Positions 10,966-22,627 of a stretch of DNA of 64,000 nt are shown one piece after another. The notes under the pieces were generated by a model. It saw nothing but the letters and a program-made list of their open reading frames with translations. It had not been told where the DNA came from and did no database searches. The position numbers and the translations under genes are program-made. This DNA comes from Adiantum capillus-veneris (taxonomy: Eukaryota > Streptophyta > Polypodiopsida > Polypodiales > Pteridaceae): contig CM043960.1 of assembly GCA_014529385.2 (NCBI GenBank), forward strand, positions 126,332,043-126,396,042. The letters run 5' to 3'. Numbering within the stretch: the first letter of the stretch is position 1; each line of letters opens with the position of its first letter.

Positions 10966-13026
10966 TTGAAGAGACCTAAACTAGAAAAAACACAAGCGTC
11001 TTGTGAAGTTATCCTTTAACTTCCTCTAGGATCTCCTAGAGTCAAAAAACCTTCTTTTAGAAACCGCATAGCTTAAGATTGTCGTCTTTTGCTGTGTAGA
11101 GGTAGCTTGGAAGTAATCGTACTTGTCGAGTGCCTTTAGGATTGTAGGATCGTGGAATTAGATTAGGATTTTAAGAATGGTTGATAGACGAGACAAGTCT
11201 TAAGATCAATGCTCAGGAAACCATAAAAAACAAGAAAATGAGTGCTTGTGAACACTTTCCACAACCCCATTGCATGAGAACCTAGGAGTAGGGTAAGTAG
11301 GATCCGAGGTGGATTTCAGAATATTTCTCTCTTCAAAAGAATCATTGTGAGTTGTATTTTAAGTGCAGAATTTCAGGTCTACTGCTAGAAATAGCACGAA
11401 AAGACTCCAAACCACTCAATGCGACTAGAGAGTATGCTTAAAATTTGTATGCACCAGTGGTGGATAAGTTCAAGGACACTTTGATGTAAAAATTTCAAGA
11501 GTTTGCAAAAACTCAGATTATTTACTTTTTCTTGACATTTTAGGCCAAATTAAGTTTTGACTTGATTCATAGGCTTAAAACAACTCATGAAAAGACTATC
11601 CATGAAAAAAGTGCAAAAAATTGTTCATTTTGGACACGGTTATTTACTTTCAGCTCAAATTTGACTAAGGTTGATACCAATGACTCATTGCATGTGTACA
11701 AACAACTTTTGTAAAGGCACAAAAGATTTGGATCACCAAACTGGGAAAAAACTAAAGTTTGTATTGACTTTCTGAAACTTGAGTGTAAATTGGAAAAAAA
11801 TTGTCCAAACTCAATGAAATTTGATTCATAGGCTTGTATTGATATGATAAACATAAGTACATGATGATTTGACCAAAAAGATGCAAAAAATAATCACGAT
11901 TATTTATATCTGTCCCTTTTTTGACCAAGTTAGCATACCATTGGTTTTACCATGTTGTAATAAGCCCACAAACCAAATTTGGTAAGATTTGGATCATTAT
12001 ATTGGAAATTGTGACCAAATTTGCAAAGTCAGTCTACGGACAGAAAACTGATGACCATTTGACCAAAAATAGTCCAAACTTGATGAAACTTAGCTAGAGA
12101 CCTTAAGTTGAAGTGCTTAATAGATCTATGCAAAGGTTGGGACAAAAACTTGCAAAAGAATAGCCAGAGTAAATAATCACGATTATTTACGTCTACTTCA
12201 AAAATTGACAATCTTGCATATTTGAGCATACCACAAGGTCAAGCATATCACAAATCAATTTTGGTGAAATTTGGATCACAAAAGTGAGACTTAAGCCCGA
12301 CTTTTGAAAACCGAGTTTGCTGACACGAAACAGTTTGATAAACTTGAACAGATTTTTTTCAGACTTGTTGAAACTTGTCCAAGGACCTTAACAGGTTGTA
12401 TACTTGGCAAATCAAGCCAAAAAGTGCAAAAAACTGACAAAAGTAAATAATCGTGATTATTTACTACTGCAACACATAGAAAACAGTTTTAACTTTTGAG
12501 CTTGTACAATGTTAGACCAACATAATACAAGGCCATAGAATTTTTTTGGGTTCAATCGGATCCAAATTGATACATATTCACTCAGTTTTCGAGTTGCAAA
12601 TTAGTCCTTTGATTTTTGCCAAAGTCGAGTTAGAAAATTGCAACTGTTGACTCAATTAGCTCGATTTGCAGTGATACACATAGAACAATCATAATAGCTA
12701 GCAAAAACTATACTGTCTTTGTGGTAGGATAGCTAACTTGATCAAATTTGTACAGGAATTAGGTTGCAGACGAGGAATTGGTAGCTCAGACAGAAAGTGC
12801 AATCCAGTCAAGTGGAAGAAATTGACAACAAGTGAATCCAAAGGTAAGTACTCTATCCAGAGCTTCATAAGTCTTTATGAACCTTAGATCTGGTCGTGTA
12901 ATAGGAAATCAGGCCATACTTGGAGAAACCTCCATTAGAGTATCCACTGAAGGAAGCGTGAATCAAGGCAATTCCTTACACACTATCCCTAAAGAAGTCT
13001 TTTACTTTTTCTGATTTGACGTCTGA
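10966..13026 (+). repeat. GYP-1 leader with spaced inverted repeats
   Basis: A 2.06-kb non-coding leader between primer site and gag. Ten-base arms GTAAATAATC and GATTATTTAC with a 2-base centre occur at 12169-12190 (AC centre) and 12443-12464 (GT centre); a slightly shortened copy is at 11887-11906, and half-sites are near 11516 and 11635. Another copy is at 29242-29263. Full copies are 284 and 274 bp apart. Sequence between them is diverged but repetitive (CAAATTTGG, GGATCA, CTTGATGAAACTT and GACCAAAAA recur). No ORF with coding character is seen. Confidence 0.75.
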
Positions 13027-14140
13027 ATGTCTTCCTATTTGACTCACTCGAAAACCGGAACGACAATGCGCTATAAGCATATACTTTCTTTTTATAAGAC
13101 TAATCGCCATGGAGCTCAGGTTTACTTGGATCCTAACGAAGAGTATGCCATTCGCATTGATGGCCATGGTATTGAGTTTGAAGAAGAGATCTGGACAAAC
13201 AAACAAGGAAAAATGTACATGGATCGAAACACAACTCCGTATTTACAAGTTGAATACGCTGATATGATAAACAAATGGGGTTTAGAAGTAAATACCATAA
13301 TTCCAGATATGGCTGCAAAAGAAGGACCACCGACTTCAGAATTTGAGGGATACAATCAAGTTGATTTGAAGCCCTTGAAATGGATTAGTACTGATAATCC
13401 TAGGATTGGAGTCTATTGTTGGGAGGATAGAAATGTCAAAGATCTCCTGTGGACTTCGCATGCCAAATCAGGACAACTGACGGGCCATGAAGATCATCTA
13501 TATCTTCAAGATCAAGGATAAGGGATTAGCAGATCTACCAACCTACCTGTTTAGGGATTGTTATAACTATAACTTTGTTATGATGACTCATGAGGAGGTA
13601 GAACAAACCAAATACCAATGGTACTCCATAAGGGATTGGATATTGGGACAAGGACCAGAAACAATTCCGATGAACACCGTGAGAGATCATCTGAGAATAA
13701 TGTTAAGAAACCCAAAACCACCTCATCACACAGAAAACCGGGTGACACTAAGGCCAGTCCACGCCTACATGAGTCACTATTTCCAACAAACTGGTTGAAG
13801 GACTCAGAACAGGATCAACTGCCAAGAGACCGTGAGTTGAACCAAATAGACGTATCAGACCAGTTGATTTTCAGAAATGGGTCAGAAAATAGAGTGGTAT
13901 CTGGGGATCCATATGACCACTTAGCAAGATTTAAGCAAATGCTAAGAGCAAAATGCATATTCGATTTCCATACTCAATTCGAGGGGTTTGAAATGACATT
14001 AGAAGGAAAAGCATTGACATGGATCCAAAACATTCCATCAAGGTCAATCATAGACTTGAACACATTATCTCAAGGATTTGTAGCTACTTGTTCCAAAATG
14101 GGATCAAACACAATACTGTAGCTCAAATCTACAGCTTTAA
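13027..14140 (+). pseudogene. gag: GYP-1 gag, amino and capsid parts
   Basis: Starts ATG at 13027 (MSSYLTHSKTG). The first frame ends at 13521; a +1 frame continues (GLADLPTYLFRDCYNYNFVM), and the original frame returns near 13790 with the capsid region: PRDRELNQIDV, GDPYDHLARFKQMLRAKCIF, FEGFEMTLEGKALTWIQNI. This matches the GYP-2 capsid (KDPYAHVSLFKQVLRAEQI; YEGFGLTLEETALSWFQ) residue for residue in the conserved places and fits the retrotransposon gag family (W-F after L-x-G-x-A). A further frameshift near 14100 leads into AQIYSFKQKQ. Gag would package the element RNA. It is inactive as it stands. Confidence 0.8.
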
Positions 14141-14243
14141 ACAGAAACAAAGTGAATCTGTTAGGGATTGTGCAACTTCAATGAAATAATAAATTGCTAG
14201 ATGCCTAGGGCTAGAGATACCTGCAGAAGAACGACTAGTATCA

Positions 14244-15587
14244 TTGTTTCTAGAGGGACTGCTAAACAAAGAACTTCATGCTATACTCTATAGCAAGAAG
14301 CATACAACCCTAGAAGAGTGTGTGTCAGATGCTATTGACTTAGGAGACAATTGTAATATTTTCAAACCAGCATCCACCAAACCAGCGCAAGTGGGAACAC
14401 CTGTTGCAACACCACTTTCAACCATAGAAGACATGCTCAAAAGGATGAATGACATGATGAATAACATGCAAAAAGCACTTATGAAAGGACCAGGACAAGG
14501 GATACCTCAACATGGACAACCAATTAGACCACAGAAATGGTGTGCAATCAAGGGTAAATGGACCAACCATGAGACCAATGAGTGCTATTTCCAACCAAAG
14601 TATGATGGAAATGTTCAATACATGTCCATGAGGCCACAAGGACAACCCATGTACAGATACCAGCCTAACATGGCACCAGCTCAAAGACCACCGATGGGTA
14701 TGGAAAGACCTCAACCCGTGTTGGGTCAACAACCTCCGTATCCAGGACATAATGCAGTGGTTGTAAAGTACATGCATTCAGAAGGAGTCATAGATGAACA
14801 AGCACTAGTGCTTGTTACACCCTATGCTGAGCCTAGTCCATCTATACTAATGGTAGAAGGAAATTGGTATAATTCACATCCACCACCAATGGAAGAACCT
14901 GTGACTTATGCTCCACCAGAGCTTGCACCAATGTATTATGTAGCTAATCAAGATGTTATACCTCCTATGGTAAGACCCATGGTTAAGCCAAGAATGGGAA
15001 ACTGTCATAACTGTGGTGCAGATGATCATTAAAAAAATAAATGGCCAGAGCCTGACAAAAATGTCAAGCCGATTGAAGCTTATTGCATACGATACTACAA
15101 AAAGGGAGGACACTTCCCAAAAGATTGTCCTAAAAATCCTTTAAACAAGGGGAAGCCTACCAAGTGGGACTTAAAGCAGGCCAAAACATGGAAAACAAAT
15201 GAAAAAAACTATCCTTCTCCAGACATGGAAGCAGCGAAGCTTGAAGCTTATCAAAATTTGGTAAGAATCACGCAAGAAATGATGGAAAAACAAAAACCCA
15301 AGCTCAAAAGTATGGCAAAACCTGAGGAGCGTGTGGTAAGAGACACTAAAGAAAAATCCGAAGTGGTGGTAGAACCCCACCTTGAAGCAAAAGAGCCAGA
15401 ACTTATAGTGCCGGACATCGATGATGCCTCAGACTGGATTCCATTCGTAGAGGAAGACTGGCCAGGACACTTATGGAAAAAAGTTCGAGAGATCAATGAT
15501 AGGAACCTAACTCTAAAGTTGGCTCCTATAGAGGAAGTTTGGTTAGACAACCTACCTCCTGATATGGACATGGATGTACAATCCTTG
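14244..15587 (+). pseudogene. gag: GYP-1 gag carboxyl region with zinc knuckles
   Basis: One frame, broken only by TAA at 15030-15032. After FLEGLLNKELHAILY and a Met-rich segment it carries knuckle-like motifs: WCAIKGKWTNHETNEC, NCHNCGADDH before the stop, and CIRYYKKGGHFPKDCP (one Cys replaced by Tyr). A Pro/Gln/Met-rich spacer lies between. Downstream is a charged segment ending in DMDMDVQSL at 15587. CHR-1 then interrupts, and the frame resumes exactly at 24091 (YGDCGSETSRMSK). GYP-2 has the same layout at 50119-51664. Confidence 0.8.
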
Positions 15588-16323
15588 TGTAACATTTAAT
15601 GGCCTAGTAACTTGTGTGTAGCGGAAAATAGCATGAACGTAGTGAGCATTTTATTAGAATAGATTCCTAATGAGAATAACAAGAGTGCTTGGGTGGAAAA
15701 AGAAACAGAAAGCATAACACCTAGTTAGATAGCATGAACAATTCTTCAAAAGAGAGAGAAATTAAGCAATTGACAACAGTTGATGACTGGATTTGCATGG
15801 CCGGTCTCCCCTCCAAAAGGCTTTGTATTATGGTTTCTCTCATCAAGAGAGACATTTTACAATATAATTCTTTGTGTTCCTTCAATACTAGCTAGTGCAA
15901 TGAAGATGGAAACTTCAAGTACTAAGCAAAACACTCATCAAACACAACATCAATTCCCTCATGGTCTCAGACCCAAGACCTCATAAACCTTCAAAGATGG
16001 TGAGAGCTAGCGGGGTATGAGAGTAGATTGAGAGGAAGGAGTAGTCTTACAAGAAAGATGTACATCTCCTCACATAATCACTCATATTCGCATAGCTTAG
16101 CTTAGTAGTTAGCATGGTAGAGGAGATGAGCATGCATTGAAGCTTGGCTCTTGGTTGGATTTGCATCACAAAGCCAAGAATTGTTGGTGTAGCCCTCCCT
16201 TCTCACAAGCTTGGAGTAGGTGATAAGATTTCCATTAAAGCTTGAGAAGAGCGAGAGAGTCTTCTTACTCTACACATAAACTAGTTTGAGTGTGTAATGC
16301 AATAATGCCTTGAGAAAATCAGC

Positions 16324-16372
<49 letters not shown>

Positions 16373-16807
16373 CGATCCCTCTTGCTATTTGCTCATGCAG
16401 ACACCCCATTGGACCTCCCCAGGCTTAGCCAATAGGATTTCAGGAGCATAAGTGATACCCTTCTGACATGTGTCCCCCTTTCCCCTTTTGTGAGAGCTTT
16501 AGGTAACTAATTAATCCAACTAAACTCTCATTGGACCCCTTTGTCTCCTGGCCAATAGGAATCAGGCAAGCCATTCAGCTGTTGAATGCTCATTGGACCC
16601 CTTGGCAGACTGTCCAATAGTCTCTAGAGAGCTTCATTCTTATTGGTTCTTTTATAAAGTGTTTTTAAATTAATTAAACTAGATTTACTCTAGCCTCATT
16701 CTCATTGGTCCACCTCCATGGCCATCCAATAGGATTTGAGTACACCTTGTGAGCATCTGGGCTAGGGAGCTGACATGTGTCCCTCATTACCTTTGTGTAA
16801 AGGGAAC

Positions 16808-16859
<52 letters not shown>

Positions 16860-17211
16860 CTCTCTCATCCCCTACTTGCAAGGCTCGCTCCCTCCTATGT
16901 AGCGATTATGAAGACTTTTTGGGACACACACAAAGCATCCAATTTCCCTAGTGTTTGGTCTTTGGACACAACCATTGAATTTTGGAACCTTAGCATTTTG
17001 GAAGTCTTAATGGGCTGAACCTTAGGGTCTTTTTAGCCCATTGTTGCACCTTGGTCTTTTGCAGATGGCCCCCCCTTTGGATCCCTATTGTGGTCGGTCT
17101 GCCAACTTAACCAATAATCTAGCTTTTTCTCCCTTGGCACTTCCTCATATTAAATGATCAGTTTAATATGAGAAAATCATTTAGGAGAATTAGAAAATAG
17201 TAATTATGACA
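15588..17211 (-). repeat. CHR-1 3' LTR (1624 bp)
   Basis: Plus strand starts TGTAACATTTAATGGCC and ends AATTATGACA; the minus-strand polypurine tract AAGAGAGAGGTAA follows at 17212. It has a 53-bp CT run (16327-16379) and a 49-bp TG run (16809-16857), both much shorter in the 5' LTR, which also lacks about 110 bp near 22890. Confidence 0.95.
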
Positions 17212-17589
17212 TTACCTCTCTCTTGAAATCATAGTCGTCCTCAACTATGGGGTAGAGAAGATAAAGCATATTCATTAGTCCTTTTCCTAGCAGGTAGAGG
17301 ATCCCTATGTTACCCTACGATATCGTTCCATTATGGAAGACTAGTCCATTTAGCGCTTGAGAGCCTTAACTGCCGCAAGCATGTCTGCACATTAGTCCTA
17401 TCAATCTTCCATAGAAGAGTGACAAGCTCTACTTGGTGTTTGGTAGACATCGTCTTTGCAAACTTGATCTAAACATGCATACTACTTCATTTTTGTGCAC
17501 AATAAAGAAAAAGAGAGTCTTGTAAGACAAAAAAATCTTTGTTCATTTTTAACATTTGTACATTTTCTTACTCTTGGGAAGCATTGTAA

Positions 17590-17792
17590 GCATTGACAAG
17601 GTTTAGGTTATCCTTTAATTGTATGCCTTGCATCCATCTAGCATCTTCAAAAGGATAATTCTTAAACTTAATAAGATATCGTTGGATAATCTTACCGCCT
17701 CTTAGTACCTTGTCTTCATGTTGGAGGATGGACTCGAGCTGCAACACCTCTTCTTGGTCCTCAATCCCCAGTGGGTCTTCAATGGTAGGTTC
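17590..17792 (-). pseudogene. CHR-1 carboxyl chromodomain
   Basis: Directly after an in-frame TAA that follows LLKPYKGEPP, the minus-strand frame reads EEVLQLESILQHEDKV, then IIQRYLIKFKNYPFEDARWM. This fits a chromodomain (E-x-I-L; R-Y-L-I-K-W-x-x-Y; A-x-W). The usual first aromatic of the methyl-lysine cage is not evident, and the K-W-K-G position is K-F-K-N, as in plant chromovirus variants with an altered cage. Such domains are thought to steer integration toward marked chromatin. The stop before it would remove it from the protein. Confidence 0.7.
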
Positions 17793-18790
17793 TTAAGGTG
17801 GCTCTCCTTTGTAAGGCTTTAGTAGGCTCACATGAAAAGCATTGTGTATGAGCCAATGGCTGGGCAACTTGAGTTGATAGGCCATCTCATTGATTGGCCT
17901 AAGAATATGGAAGGGACCATAGTACCTTTTTGCTAACTTAGCATAGTACTTTTGGTGTCCCGTAGGATTCTTGCCCATCGTGTGCCTTAATCGAGCCTTG
18001 GGAAATTTGAGTAAGACCCAATCATTTTCTTTAGAGGCTTGGGCTCTTCTGTGCTTGTCAGCAGCAACCTTTTGCCTTTGCTGTGAGATAGAGATAGAAT
18101 CCTTAATCTTTTGGAAAGATTCTTCTAGGTCTCGGCTATACTCATTTGCAGCAAAGATCTTCTTGTGTACCTTAAGTAGCAGGTGACTTTTTGATCTTCC
18201 CTCAATTACCTCAAAAGGTGCTTTTCCCATGAAAGTATGTACAGTGTTATTGTAGGCATACTCCACTAAGGGTAAGTACTTCTCCCATTGTGATCTTTGA
18301 TCTACTTCTGTTACATAGGCTTTTAGTAGATTGAGAATTGTTAGGTTAGCTATTTCACTTTGGCCATCCATTTGCGGCGGATAGGCCAAAGAGAAGTTTA
18401 GCCTTGTTCCTAAATTCTCAAAGAGACCCTTCCAGAAATTACTGGTCATTCTAGGATCTCTATCCGACACTATGGACATTAGCAAGCCATGGTACTTGAA
18501 GATTTGTGATATGAAGAGGGTTGCCATTTGATGGGCTTTGATAGTCTTTTTGATAGGTATAAAATGAGCTTGTTTACTAAACCTGTCCACTATCGTCCAT
18601 ATTCCCGTATTCCCATGGATAGCTTAGGCAATCCAAAGATAAAATCCATGGATATGCTCTCCCATGCTGAATTAGGGATTGGCAAAGGTCGAAGCAATCC
18701 AGGTTGCTTCCCTCTATCAAACTTCTTCTTTTGGCATACCACACATTTAGAAACATACTCTTGTATGTTTGCTTTCACGGTAGGCCACTA
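17793..18790 (-). pseudogene. pol: CHR-1 integrase
   Basis: The zinc-binding part has SKCVVCQKKKFDRGKQPG after HAPPYAGHRGI. The catalytic core holds D in SISMDFIFGLPK, D in IVSDRDPRMTSNFWKG and E in PPQMDGQSEIANLT. Then follow EYAYNNTVHTFMGKAPFEV and the GPF/Y-type module (AKRYYGPFHILRPI), ending FHVSLLKPYKG. The core is one 265-codon ORF and the zinc finger is in the next, so there is at least one break. Integrase inserts the cDNA into the genome. Confidence 0.9.
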
Positions 18791-18820
18791 GAAATATGTT
18801 TCAATCCCTTTTAGGGTACC

Positions 18821-20585
18821 CTAAATCCCTCTATGCCCTGCATAAGGAGGAGCATGAGATTCATACATTACTTTCTCACGTAGTGAGCTAGTAACGCATA
18901 GTCTACTGCCATAGAGAAGATAACCATCTTGTAAAGTAAATGGTTCCTCTTTCTTCCCTAATGCAAGGGCTGAAATCACATCTCTAAAATCGGGATCAAT
19001 ATAATACTTATCTATCATAGAAGATAGATCATTGTGAGGTTCTATGGAAACCGCTTTTACTCTCTGCTGTCTTGAGAGTGCATCGGCTACTTGATTATGC
19101 TTGCTAGCAATGTGAGCAATATGAATATGAAATTGCAAAAGGAAATTTGCCCACCTCATTTTTTTGTTGAAGAGCTTGGTCTGCGTCATGAAGTACTTAA
19201 GACTTGGGTGATCCGTTCGCAGAATGAAAGGAGTCCCCAATAAATAGTGCTTCCATGAGTCTAAGGCATGTAGAACTATGAGGAGTTACTTTTCATAAAT
19301 GCCTAGAGCATGCTCAATAGGGTCTAGCCTTCGACTTTCATAGCTTATGGTATGCCCTTCTTGGAGCAAAACAGCTCCAAGGCAATCACCACAAGCAATA
19401 CATTGGACCTCAAATGGCTTTGAGAGATCCGGTAGTGTAAGCACAACTTGAGAGATAAGCTTTTCCTTAAGATTTTTGAAAGAATTGTTCTCCTTGGTAG
19501 ACCATGTATACCTAACGTTTTTCTTTGTTAGGTCATGTAATGGTCTTGCTATTAGTGAGAACTTTTCTATGAATCATCTATAGTATGCACACATAACCTA
19601 TAAAGCTTCTTAGTTCATGAAGATTCCTTGGTTTAGGCAATCCTTTTATTACCTCTAATTTTGATGGATCCATTTGGATGCCATCTTGAGAGATAATGTG
19701 ACTTAAATACTGAATCTCTTGTAAGAAAATTTCATTTTTCTTTGGATTAACATAAAGTTTATTCTCTCTTAGAACTTGAAATATTACCTGGAGGTGTTGC
19801 TTGTGTTTGTCTAATGAATTAAAGTAGATGATGATATCATCAAAGAACACTTCAGTAAAGTTTTGGTGAGCCCTGAATAGCTTCTCCATCAAGCAATTGA
19901 ATGTGGTTGGTGCATTGGTCAAGCCAAAATGCATGACAATGTATTCGTAAAGACCAAACGTAGTGCAAAATGCAGTCTTTACAGTGTCTTGATCAACTAT
20001 CCTTATTTGATGATAGCCACTTTTTAGGTCAATCCTACTGAAGTAGGTGGACCCTTGTAGCTTATCAAATAGGTCTTCTACCCATGGAACGGGAAACCTA
20101 TTCTTGATACTATTCCGATTTAGTGCTCTATAGTTGACACACATACAATATGTGCCGTGTTTCTTTTGCACTAATAGCATAGGAGAACAAAATGGAGATG
20201 AGCTAGGCTTAACCATGCCCTTCTCAACTAACTCATGCACTTGCCGCATAATCTCCTCTTGTTGAGCTTGAGAAACTCTATAAGGACCTTTGTTAGGTGG
20301 TGAACTTCCTGGAAGAAGTTCGATTGCATGTTCATCATTGCCTCGTTTAGGAGGTAGCTCACAAAGGATGTCGTCAATAAAGACATCTTGAAACCCCTTG
20401 AGAAAATTGGATAACTCTAATTCCTTTTGATTGTGTATATTTTCTTTTGCTAAAACATTAGATTCATTTTGAGAGTCTTTAACAAAAATCATGTACACGG
20501 AAATAGAGCTCTTTTTTGACTTATTAAAAGCTTGCATATGTACAATGGGTATGGTGTTACCCATTTCCTTAGCATCTATGTACAT
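18821..20585 (-). pseudogene. pol: CHR-1 reverse transcriptase and RNase H
   Basis: RT is nearly intact in one 335-codon ORF (19578-20585): GPYRVSQAQQEEIMRQV, MLLVQKKHGT, VNYRALNRNSIKNRFPVP, FSRIDLKSGYHQIR, FGLTNAPTTFNCLM and the catalytic VFFDDIIIYF, then LRSFIGY. RNase H (19240-19580, interrupted) has LLQEGHTISYESRRLDP; the rest (18821-19240) reads RTDHPSLKYFMTQ, then HIASKHNQVADALSRQQ. At least one TAA falls within RNase H. Gene order RT-RH-IN confirms Ty3/gypsy. Confidence 0.92.
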
Positions 20586-20950
20586 ATCTTTTTCCCTGAG
20601 CCTAAAGGAGATTCTCCTTTCAGGGAATTAACATTGGAAGCCATGCAATCAAACCATGGTGCCCCTAGGATTACATCCTCATGCTTGAGAGGAGAGATAA
20701 AGAAGTCCTCTTTGTCCACATGGCTTTGGACATGGAGCCTCAATTTCTTGATTAGGGAGTGACTGAAGCTTCTTGCTCCTTGAAAGCACCGTCTGCGGGT
20801 AGGACATCTCCCACCTCGTAAGCTTGTATGCCTAGCTTGGCGGCCAACTCTGTGGATATGAAATTGTGAGTAGAACCAGGTCAAAGAGAATAAAAGAATC
20901 GTGTTCTCTTACCTTTCCCCAAGCATGGCATAGAGGAGATCCTTTGTGGT
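20586..20950 (-). pseudogene. pol: CHR-1 protease
   Basis: The minus strand reads GSTHNFISTELAAKLGIQAY, the usual chromovirus retropepsin start (D-S-G-S-T-H-N-F-I). The codon for the catalytic Asp is in LFD just upstream in another frame, so a frameshift separates Asp from GSTHNF. The second half gives DVILGAPWFDCMASN, the expected I-L-G-x-x-W-L segment. It would cleave the polyprotein but is broken here. Confidence 0.8.
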
Positions 20951-22359
20951 GAGTTTCCTCCTCTTGGATTTCGACCAGGGTAGCTCTAGGAGGTTCATGG
21001 TGGGTGTTCTTTTGGGGACAAGTGGGGTACACATGCCCTTGCTTGCCGCACTTGAAACATTGGTTATCCTTGCGATAACACTCAAACTCTTCAGGAGAGA
21101 GTTTATTTTTGCCTTTGTAAACTCCCTTCTCTTAGCTTTGTTGGAGTTGCCCTTAGGAGACTATTGGACATTGTCCTTCCCCTTAGGATCATTGGAACCC
21201 CTTTTTTCCGTGGTCTTAGAATTTCTTTTAGCCTCCGTTTGGAAATTGATTCGAGAGGCCACCATAGTATGGTGTATAACCGCCAATATGGTGCGTGGCC
21301 TTTGGGAGTTGACATACTCCACCATTTCTTCAGTTAAGCCCGCACAAAATTGTTGCTTTTTCTCTCCAAAATCCAACTTCTTGAAGACAGTGGCTTTGAG
21401 TTGTAGATCCCAAAACTTGTCTACATATTTGTGAATGGATTCGTAGGGAGAGAGCTTCAAGCTTCACCATTCGGTGAGTACTTTGTCTTTGGCATCGGTG
21501 GCCAAAAACTGCTTCATAATGGAAGCTCTTAAACCTTTCCATGTTTGTGGAGTTTCATCATTGGCCCGTAGGCTAGAACACCATTGCCTGGTGGACTTTT
21601 GAAAGTGCATAGCTACATGGTGTAGCTTAGAGGACTCAGTGAAGCCCTCATCTCCAAACACCGCATTGAATTGTTGGATAAAGGCCAAGACTTTGTCCGT
21701 AGCACCAAAAGTTCCATCATAGGTAAGGAAAGAGATGCTCTTCCCTCCATCTTTGAATTTCTTTAGCTTGGACGACCTCTTCCATGCGGCATAGGATTTC
21801 CTATGGCCTCCGATTTTTTATGGTTCAAAGGTTGCACCATCACTTTCTTTAGAAGATGAAGAATGTGAGGAAGATGGAGAAGAGGGTGACCTCTTGCTCG
21901 CCTTTTTCTTGCCTTGATATTCTTTGTCTTCACCATCACTTTATCATAAGAGGAAGAGGATGACAAAGATGGAGAAGAGGGTGTCCTCTTTCTCGCCTTT
22001 TTCTTCTCTTGCCTTTTGTCATCCCTCTTTGAAGTATGGTGTGGAGAAGTATGCGATAGTCTTCTCTGTTTTGGAGGTGATGGAGAGCATTTAGCCTGCC
22101 GTCTTTGTGGAGCCATCTCCACCGAGGTGGCAGGAGACTCACTTCTTTCTCGTTCCTTCGATGGAGGCTCTTGAATTCTCCTTTGAGAAGGAGATGCATC
22201 ATGAAGGAGTAAATTTTTGAGCCCTTCGTATGGATCCTCTTCTTCTTCCCGAATCGGAGAGAGGCCTCTTTTGGAATTCTCGCAAGGAGGCTTCCTAGGT
22301 GCTCTCTCGTCATGGTGGGGAGCTTGGAGAACCCCATGAGCACGAAGCTGCCGTTGCAC
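20951..22359 (-). pseudogene. gag: CHR-1 gag
   Basis: Begins near 22359 (MQRQLRAHGVLQAPHHDER) with a basic Ser/Arg-rich domain, followed by capsid: FNAVFGDEGFTESSKLHH, SSLRANDETPQTWKGLR, IHKYVDKFWDLQLKATV, FCAGLTEEMVEYVNSQ. One zinc knuckle of standard spacing, CFKCGKQGHVYPTC, lies near 21030-21060. Three or more frame changes separate the blocks. An in-frame tandem duplication of about 96 bp (21836-22020) repeats the basic Ser-rich segment. Gag coats the RNA and forms the virus-like particle. Confidence 0.82.
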
Positions 22360-22627
22360 TTTTCAACACCAAACAACACCGGCTCCTTTCAAGCTTCTAA
22401 TAGCTCTATAGTGGTTAAGCCATAGGCAAGCCCCGTAGGACTCCACTATTAAGACCATAGCTCTCGACGGTGATGCCCCATTAACTGCACAAAGGCATGC
22501 GCACTCCAAGGGTAAAAAATCCCTATTCTACTTACTCACATGCAATTAATAATACCAACCATTTATAGCTAGCTTGAGGACCTCCCTTCTTGAGCAGGAA
22601 AAGAGAAACCTTGCGCTCTGATACCAA
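22360..22627 (-). promoter_or_regulatory. CHR-1 leader and primer binding site
   Basis: The minus strand reads TTGGTATCAGAGC straight after the 5' LTR (plus 22612-22627), the standard primer site for initiator Met tRNA in plant LTR elements. The 250 bp down to gag hold nothing else I can name. Confidence 0.9.

Noticed and set aside
16749-17018. ORFs with Cys-Val or His-Thr runs in the CHR LTRs (also at 23661 and 37917)
   Set aside because: GT microsatellite translations in LTRs; run lengths differ between the three LTR copies.
22610-22627. Possible tRNA-related sequence GCTCTGATACCA (also at 31671)
   Set aside because: These are primer binding sites next to LTRs, only 12-18 bases, with no tRNA body.
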